A stretch of DNA of 64,000 bases from the NCBI RefSeq assembly GCF_008710135.1, contig NZ_VYKK01000005.1, forward strand, positions 372,001 to 436,000. Direction: 5' to 3'. The stretch is from Paenibacillus spiritus. Its GTDB lineage: Bacteria > Bacillota > Bacilli > Paenibacillales > Paenibacillaceae. Below, one piece after another: positions 59,484 through 64,000 of the stretch. Numbering within the stretch: the stretch's first letter is position 1; each line of letters starts with the position of its first letter. The translations under genes were made by a program, and so were the position numbers. The notes under the pieces were generated by a model. That model saw only the letters and a program-made list of their open reading frames with translations. It made no database searches and was not told where the DNA came from.

Positions 59484-60800
59484 TTGAGCGACCCTTTACC
59501 CGATTTATTAAGGCTTGGACTTATTTTTCTTTTAGTGCTGTTGAATGGTTTTTTTGTTTCCGTGGAGTACGCCATGGTCAAGGTGCGCGCTTCGCGTCTT
59601 GACCATCTCATTGAAGAAGGCAGCAAGCGGGCGGTGCCCGCACGCGGAATTCTGCGCCGCATGGACGCCTATCTGTCCGCCTGCCAGCTCGGCATTACGG
59701 CGGCTTCCCTGGCGCTTGGCTGGCTGGGCGAACCGCTGGTCGCACAGGCGATCTCGCCGATGCTGAGAGGAATGGGCATCGGCGCGGCAGGGGTTCATGC
59801 CGTATCCGTCGTACTGGCCTTTCTGTTTATTACCGTGCTGCACATTGTGCTCGGCGAGCTCGCTCCGAAGACGATTGCCGTCAACAAAGCGGAGCGGGTT
59901 CTGCTGCTGATGGCCGGGCCGATGAACGTCTTTTACCGTCTGCTCTATCCGCTGATCTGGCTGGTCAACGGCATTGCCGGGGGACTGCTTCGGATCTTTC
60001 GTCTGACTCCGGTGTCGGAGCTTGGCACCGCGCATACCGAGGAAGAAATCCGCAGTCTGATGCAGGAGAGCAACAAGAACGGATTGATTGACAACACCGA
60101 AATGGCGCTGGTAGACAACATCTTTGAGTTTGTCGATACGACGGCGCGCGAAATTATGATTCCGCGCACGGAAATGATCTGCCTCAGCAAACATCTAACC
60201 CTCCAGGAGAATCTGGAGATCGCATTCGAGGGGATGCGGACCCGCTACCCGGTCTGCGAAGGAGATAAGGACCATATCATCGGGTTCATTCACATCAAGG
60301 ATTTAATTCGCGGCAACTCGCACAGCTATGAGGAATTGGTACGCCCGATTCTGACCGTGCCGGAATCGATTCAGATCAGCGCGCTGTTGAAGCTGATGCA
60401 GAAGGCGAAGACGCAGATCGCCATTCTGATCGATGAATACGGCGGGACCTCCGGACTGGTCACGCTGGAGGATATCATGGAGGAAATCGTCGGCGAGATT
60501 CAGGATGAATTCGACGAGGAGCGGCCTGCTCTTGAAGTCATCGGAGAGGACGAATATTCGGTCGATGGCCTCATGCTGATTGAAGAGATCAACGAGCAGT
60601 TTGGCCTCCAGCTGGAGACGGAGGACTACGACACCATCGGCGGCTGGTTGTACGCCAAGCTGGAGGACGGACCGCCGCAGAAAGGCCAGCGCTACGAGAC
60701 CGAAGGTCATCTGTTGCTGGTCGAAGAGACGGATCACAAGCGAATCTCCCGGATTCGGCTGGTGAAGCTCGATTATCTGGCGGAAGAAGAAGGAGCCTAA
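59484..60800 (+). CDS. CNNM/CorC-type transmembrane protein with CBS pair (hemolysin C family)
   Basis: 438 residues: CNNM (DUF21) membrane domain with four helices (about 8-190), two CBS domains (about 215-335) with EIMIPRTEM and GGTSGLVTLEDIMEEIVGEI, and the C-terminal CorC_HlyC domain (YSVDGLMLIEEINEQF... IGGWLYAKLE). Members such as MpfA in Bacillus export Mg2+ or keep metal balance. The TTG 59484 has no close ribosome site; the AAGGAGGTGG 44 bases upstream comes into range only if the intervening hairpin folds. An in-frame TAG at 59472 rules out a longer N-terminus. Confidence 0.9.
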   Translation: MSDPLPDLLRLGLIFLLVLLNGFFVSVEYAMVKVRASRLDHLIEEGSKRAVPARGILRRMDAYLSACQLGITAASLALGWLGEPLVAQAISPMLRGMGIGAAGVHAVSVVLAFLFITVLHIVLGELAPKTIAVNKAERVLLLMAGPMNVFYRLLYPLIWLVNGIAGGLLRIFRLTPVSELGTAHTEEEIRSLMQESNKNGLIDNTEMALVDNIFEFVDTTAREIMIPRTEMICLSKHLTLQENLEIAFEGMRTRYPVCEGDKDHIIGFIHIKDLIRGNSHSYEELVRPILTVPESIQISALLKLMQKAKTQIAILIDEYGGTSGLVTLEDIMEEIVGEIQDEFDEERPALEVIGEDEYSVDGLMLIEEINEQFGLQLETEDYDTIGGWLYAKLEDGPPQKGQRYETEGHLLLVEETDHKRISRIRLVKLDYLAEEEGA

Positions 60801-60887
60801 GGCCTCTAAGGTCCCGTAAGGATGGCCGCGAAGCTTCGACTTCTCCGTTTCGATTGTTCTATCTTGCCTTAATATGCAAGACCGCTG

Positions 60888-60919
60888 ACCGCTCCGCCCT
60901 CCCCGGCGGAGCGGTTTTT
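60888..60919 (+). terminator. Terminator of the CNNM gene
   Basis: Perfect 11-bp stem (60888-60898 with 60905-60915), 6-base loop, five T. Confidence 0.85.
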
Positions 60920-60954
60920 GCGGCAGCGGCAAGATGCAGTACGGCGGGGCAGCG

Positions 60955-60984
60955 TTGCCAAGCGGGAAGGCAAGCCTTTATAAT
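60955..60984 (+). promoter_or_regulatory. Promoter of the DsbA/DsbB pair
   Basis: TTGCCA (60955-60960), 18-base spacer, TATAAT (60979-60984), 41 bases before the start codon. Confidence 0.7.
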
Positions 60985-61024
60985 CGGATTGATTTCATTT
61001 TGGGAGAGAAAGGACTTATGCCAC

Positions 61025-61744
61025 TTGAATAAGCAATCGTCCAAGACAGCAGCCAAGGCTGCAAGCAAGAAGGAACAGCGCCGCGCCGAACAGGAACGGG
61101 CCAAACGCCGGAACCGGATTATGCTGATCTTCACAGCTGTCGTCGTCATCGCCGTGATCGCGGCTCTGGCGCTCTGGTCCAAACAGGACCCGGAATTCAA
61201 CTACAGCGAGCTGCCGCGGCTGGGACAAGCCGATGCGCCGGTGAAGCTGGTGGAATTCGGAGATTTTAAATGTCCAGCTTGCGCCGATTTCACGAATACC
61301 GTGAAGCCGAAGATCGTACAGGACGCCATTGATACCGGCAAAGCTGCGTTCTACTTCGTCAATATGTCGTTCGTCGGCCCCGATTCCGAGACGGCTTCGC
61401 TTGCCGCCCTGTCGGTCTATCATCAGAACCCGGATGCCTTCTGGAAGTTCTATGATGCCGTCTATGCAAGCCAGGGAGATGAACAGACCGAGTGGGCAAC
61501 CAAGGACTATCTGGTCAGTCTGGCCCAGAAAGAGAAGCTGGAGATTGATTACGACCGGCTGGCCAAGGATATCGAGAATGCCACCTACCGCAAGGAGCTG
61601 GAAAGGGACAACAAGACCGCAGAGAAGTTCAATGTTACAAATACGCCTTCCTTGTTTATTAATGGAGTAAAGACAAAAGACCCCTTTAATTACAGCGCCG
61701 TTGCCGCAGAGATTGACAAGGCGGCAGCCAAGGCCAATCCGTAA
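61025..61744 (+). CDS. bdbD: Membrane-anchored DsbA-like thiol-disulfide oxidoreductase (BdbD type)
   Basis: 239 residues. A Lys/Ala/Gln/Arg-rich cytoplasmic N-terminus (KNQSSK... EQRRAEQERAKRRNR), one transmembrane helix (about 37-55), then an extracytoplasmic thioredoxin fold with active site CPAC in FKCPACADF (about residues 83-86) and the cis-Pro in TNTPSLFI. Forms disulfides in secreted proteins. The start is taken as TTG 61025 (AAAGGA 11 bases upstream); the ATG at 61018 is out of frame and stops after four codons. Stop TAA overlaps the ATG of the next gene by one base. Confidence 0.88.
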   Translation: MNKQSSKTAAKAASKKEQRRAEQERAKRRNRIMLIFTAVVVIAVIAALALWSKQDPEFNYSELPRLGQADAPVKLVEFGDFKCPACADFTNTVKPKIVQDAIDTGKAAFYFVNMSFVGPDSETASLAALSVYHQNPDAFWKFYDAVYASQGDEQTEWATKDYLVSLAQKEKLEIDYDRLAKDIENATYRKELERDNKTAEKFNVTNTPSLFINGVKTKDPFNYSAVAAEIDKAAAKANP

Positions 61745-62205
61745 TGGGCGGGGCGGTACGTTTCCTGCGCCGCAACTGCCTGTATCTGGCCTGGCTGGTT
61801 GCCGTCGTCGCCACGGCGGGCAGCTTGTACCTAAGCGAGGTGTTGCATTACGAGCCCTGCAGGCTCTGCTGGTTCCAGCGGATCTTCATGTATCCGCATG
61901 TCATTTTGCTCGGAATTGCCACCTACCGCAACGACCGGAAGATCATTCCTTACGCGCTGCCGCTCAGCTTCATCGGCGGTGCGATCTCGATTTATCACTA
62001 TGCCGAGCAGAAGATACCGGCCTTCGGGCGCGTATTCTCCTGCACGGTTGGGGTTCCGTGTACGCAGGATTCCCTTGATTTTCTCGGCTTTATCACCGTC
62101 CCGCTGCTTGCGCTGATTGCCCAGATTCTGATCGTGCTGCTGCTGTGGGCGGGCAGAAAGGGCGAAGAAGACAATGCCGGGCAAGAGGACGGCAGCATCC
62201 GTTAA
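61744..62205 (+). CDS. bdbC: DsbB-like disulfide formation protein (BdbC type)
   Basis: 153 residues, four transmembrane helices. Two redox Cys pairs on the outside face: CRLC (about 40-43, with the following WFQR motif) and CTVGVPC (about 100-106). It reoxidises the BdbD-like partner with quinone. The coupling TAATG with the upstream gene makes a two-gene operon as in Bacillus bdbDC. Confidence 0.92.
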   Translation: MGGAVRFLRRNCLYLAWLVAVVATAGSLYLSEVLHYEPCRLCWFQRIFMYPHVILLGIATYRNDRKIIPYALPLSFIGGAISIYHYAEQKIPAFGRVFSCTVGVPCTQDSLDFLGFITVPLLALIAQILIVLLLWAGRKGEEDNAGQEDGSIR

Positions 62206-62384
62206 TAAAATGTACGCAAATGAACATAAAAGTAAGGGCAACAGGGATAATAGAAGAGAATGAAAGAGAAAAAACGAACTTCTTGAGGTTTTGACGGAAA
62301 CAGCTTGTTTTTCATTCTATTTTCATTTTTTTCACCGCTTTACGGCGGATGGTTTTTTATTCTAATATTAGACCTTGTGAGAAG
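62206..62384. promoter_or_regulatory. Intergenic region and promoter zone of the riboswitch transcript
   Basis: About 180 AT-rich bases. CCGC/GCGG at 62335-62347 followed by T6 is a weak candidate terminator for bdbC. The 13-base palindrome TTCTAATATTAGA at 62360-62372 matches the element at 38020-38033. A -10-like TAATAT is inside it; no clear -35. Confidence 0.35.
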
Positions 62385-62583
62385 TTGAATATGCGCTGAA
62401 TTTTCCAAGGAAAAACGGGGGAACCAACTGACCGCTGTTGGGGTCAAAGGGGTGAATCGACGCTGGGCCGCTTGGTCCGCGCCGTAGGGCTTCCACAGTC
62501 CGAATCCGCCAGCTAACCTCGTAAGCTGCTGTGGAATGATGAACCATGCCCAGGCATGCGGCTCATTTCCGCATGCCTGTTTT
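62385..62583 (+). ncRNA. c-di-AMP riboswitch (ydaO/yuaA class) with terminator
   Basis: Conserved blocks of the ydaO aptamer in order: CGCTGAATT (~62394), GGGGGAACC (62417-62425), GGGGTGAATCG (62450-62460), TAGGGCTT (62485-62492), and CCGAATCCGCCAGCTAACCTC with CGTAAGC (~62499-62525). A perfect 11-bp terminator stem (62551-62561 with 62569-62579) and T4 form the expression platform. By family knowledge c-di-AMP binding stabilises termination and turns the K+ transporter off. Confidence 0.95.
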
Positions 62584-62669
62584 CGTGCCTTTATTTATGA
62601 AAATTCGCTTCTGAAAACAGCGCACGGCATAGCCGTTTCAACTCACCCAAAGAGAGGAACCGAACCCAT

Positions 62670-64000
62670 ATGGTAAGCAAAGTAAAACGTCTGCTGATCG
62701 GGCGGCCGCGAAAGTCGACCGAACTCGAACAGGAGAAACTGACCAAAGTAAAAGCACTTGCGGTCTTGTCGTCGGACGCCCTGTCGTCCGTCGCTTACGG
62801 CACCGAGCAAATCCTGCTCGTTCTGGTCGCCGCCGGCTTTACGGCGATTTGGTATTCCCTCCCGATTGCCCTGGCAGTTTTGGCGTTGCTGGCAATATTG
62901 ATCTTATCCTATCGCCAGACGATTTACGCTTACCCGCAGGGAGGCGGCGCTTATATCGTCGCCAAGAACAACCTTGGCGTATCTACCGGCCTGCTCGCCG
63001 GCGGTTCGCTGCTGGTCGATTACATCCTGACGGTTGCGGTCAGCGCATCGGCAGGCACCGATGCCATCACCTCCGCTTTTCCGAGTCTGCACAATCACAG
63101 CGTAGGCATTGCGGTAACCGTCATTCTGATTCTGACCATTATCAACTTGCGCGGAGTAACGGAATCGGCCTCCTTCATCGCCATTCCGGTCTATCTGTTC
63201 GTGGTTGCCATCGTTGTGCTGATTCTCTCCGGCGTTGTGAAATATATGACCCAGGGCTCCCACGCCGCTGTTCCGGAGATTGGCACCGCCGTATCGAATG
63301 TCAGCCTGTTCCTGCTGCTGAAGGCATTCAGTTCCGGCTGTTCGGCTCTGACCGGGGTAGAGGCGGTATCCAATGCCATCCCGAACTTTAAGGCGCCTTC
63401 CGAGAAGAACGCAGCCAAGACCCTGATGATGATGGGCGTGCTGCTGGGCTTCATGTTTACCGGCATTACGCTGCTCGCTTACTGGTACGGCATCACGCCG
63501 AACGAGAAGGCGACCGTCGTCTCCCAGATCGCCGAATCGACCTTCGGCCGCGGCGGCATCTACTTTATCATTCAGGGACTGACCGCCGTTATCCTGTTCC
63601 TTGCGGCCAATACCGCCTATTCGGCCTTCCCGCTGCTGTCGTTCATGCTGGCCAAGGATAAATACCTGCCTCACGCTTTCATGATTCGCGGCGACCGTCT
63701 GGGCTTCTCCAACGGCATTATCTTCCTGGGCGTGCTGTCGGCGCTCCTGGTGGCAGCCTTCCACGGCCATACCGAGAATCTGATTCCGCTGTATGCCGTC
63801 GGCGTATTCATTCCGTTCACCCTGTCCCAGCTGGGCATGATGATTCGCTGGTACCGGCTCAAGCCGAGCGGCTGGAGAACCAAATTTATTATCAATACCA
63901 TCGGGATGCTGACGACGCTGACCATTACGCTGATCTTCATCATTACGAAGTTCGCCAATGTATGGATGGCATTCCTCTTCCTGCCGATCGTCATGTTCAT
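62670..64000 (+). CDS. kimA: KimA-type K+/amino-acid-like permease (5' part; runs off the window)
   Basis: The frame is open from ATG 62670 to the window end (443 complete codons plus two bases). VKRLLIGRPRKSTELEQEKLTKVKALAVLSSDALSSVAYGTEQILLVL is the start shared with B. subtilis KimA (YdaO), a high-affinity proton-coupled K+ importer of the APC superfamily. About 11 membrane segments are visible; full length would be ~600 residues with a cytoplasmic C-terminal domain. The c-di-AMP riboswitch upstream is the expected control, coupling K+ uptake to the second messenger that also inhibits the protein. Confidence 0.93.
   Translation, partial: MVSKVKRLLIGRPRKSTELEQEKLTKVKALAVLSSDALSSVAYGTEQILLVLVAAGFTAIWYSLPIALAVLALLAILILSYRQTIYAYPQGGGAYIVAKNNLGVSTGLLAGGSLLVDYILTVAVSASAGTDAITSAFPSLHNHSVGIAVTVILILTIINLRGVTESASFIAIPVYLFVVAIVVLILSGVVKYMTQGSHAAVPEIGTAVSNVSLFLLLKAFSSGCSALTGVEAVSNAIPNFKAPSEKNAAKTLMMMGVLLGFMFTGITLLAYWYGITPNEKATVVSQIAESTFGRGGIYFIIQGLTAVILFLAANTAYSAFPLLSFMLAKDKYLPHAFMIRGDRLGFSNGIIFLGVLSALLVAAFHGHTENLIPLYAVGVFIPFTLSQLGMMIRWYRLKPSGWRTKFIINTIGMLTTLTITLIFIITKFANVWMAFLFLPIVMF

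Noticed and set aside
1..64000. CRISPR arrays, rRNA and tRNA genes, insertion sequences
   Set aside because: None recognised on either strand on reading; the only repeats are short words listed above.

Overview
The window looks like chromosome of a spore-forming, GC-rich, low-copy-element Bacillota, most likely Paenibacillus or a close relative. The evidence is the mix of parts: a T-box leader on a threonyl-tRNA synthetase gene, a c-di-AMP (ydaO-type) riboswitch on a kimA-type transporter gene, the cwlJ-gerQ spore-germination pair behind a sigma-E-like promoter, an S-layer-homology protein, an XerS-type recombinase, strong AGGAGG ribosome sites and frequent TTG/GTG starts. I saw no rRNA, tRNA, CRISPR array, insertion sequence or prophage.

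Layout. 0-7.4 kb: end of a GNAT gene, then glycogen genes glgC (minus) divergent from glgB-glgA (plus), then a cytoplasmic GH13 glycosidase (minus). 7.6-9.9 kb: polar amino-acid ABC importer (lipoprotein, permease, ATPase). 10-13.6 kb: convergent, overlapping ppx-type phosphatase and polyphosphate kinase. 13.9-15.5 kb: LysM-3D wall protein and polysaccharide deacetylase. 15.7-21.5 kb: old yellow enzyme, pyrK-pyrD behind a perfect Fnr-type site, a small LpdD-like protein, pspA plus a DUF4178 partner, moeA. 21.9-27.9 kb: XerS-type recombinase, GNAT, SDR, and an MFS transporter divergent from an SgrR-like regulator. 28-34.4 kb: T-box-controlled thrS paralogue whose editing site is eroded, and a 1364-residue propeller/SLH surface protein. 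34.5-37.2 kb: MarR-ABC exporter operon and a 57-residue zinc-ribbon protein. 37.3-42.4 kb: TetR divergent from a five-gene redox operon with lower GC than its surroundings. 42.5-48.6 kb: a minus-strand cassette of tiny hydrophobic peptide, lipoprotein, double-length ABC-2 permease, ATPase and secreted propeller protein. 49-55 kb: amino-acid exporter divergent from LysR, a second tyrosine recombinase, L-lactate dehydrogenase, APC permease. 55-62.2 kb: Asp-box lipoprotein, Fnr-site-linked Cys-rich miniprotein, DUF2500 protein, SDR, cwlJ-gerQ, a CNNM/CorC-type membrane protein with an elaborate leader, and a DsbA/DsbB-type pair. 62.4 kb to the end: c-di-AMP riboswitch and the 5' part of kimA.

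Most of the window is ordinary housekeeping. The parts that deserve a second look are the editing-dead ThrRS, the two identical-pattern Fnr boxes (pyrKD and the Cys-rich miniprotein), the peptide/lipoprotein/fused-ABC/propeller cassette, the CNNM leader in which a 9-bp hairpin separates the Shine-Dalgarno from a TTG start, and oppositely charged C-terminal tails on GlgB and GlgA. All functional statements come from reading motifs by eye; no database search or folding program was run.
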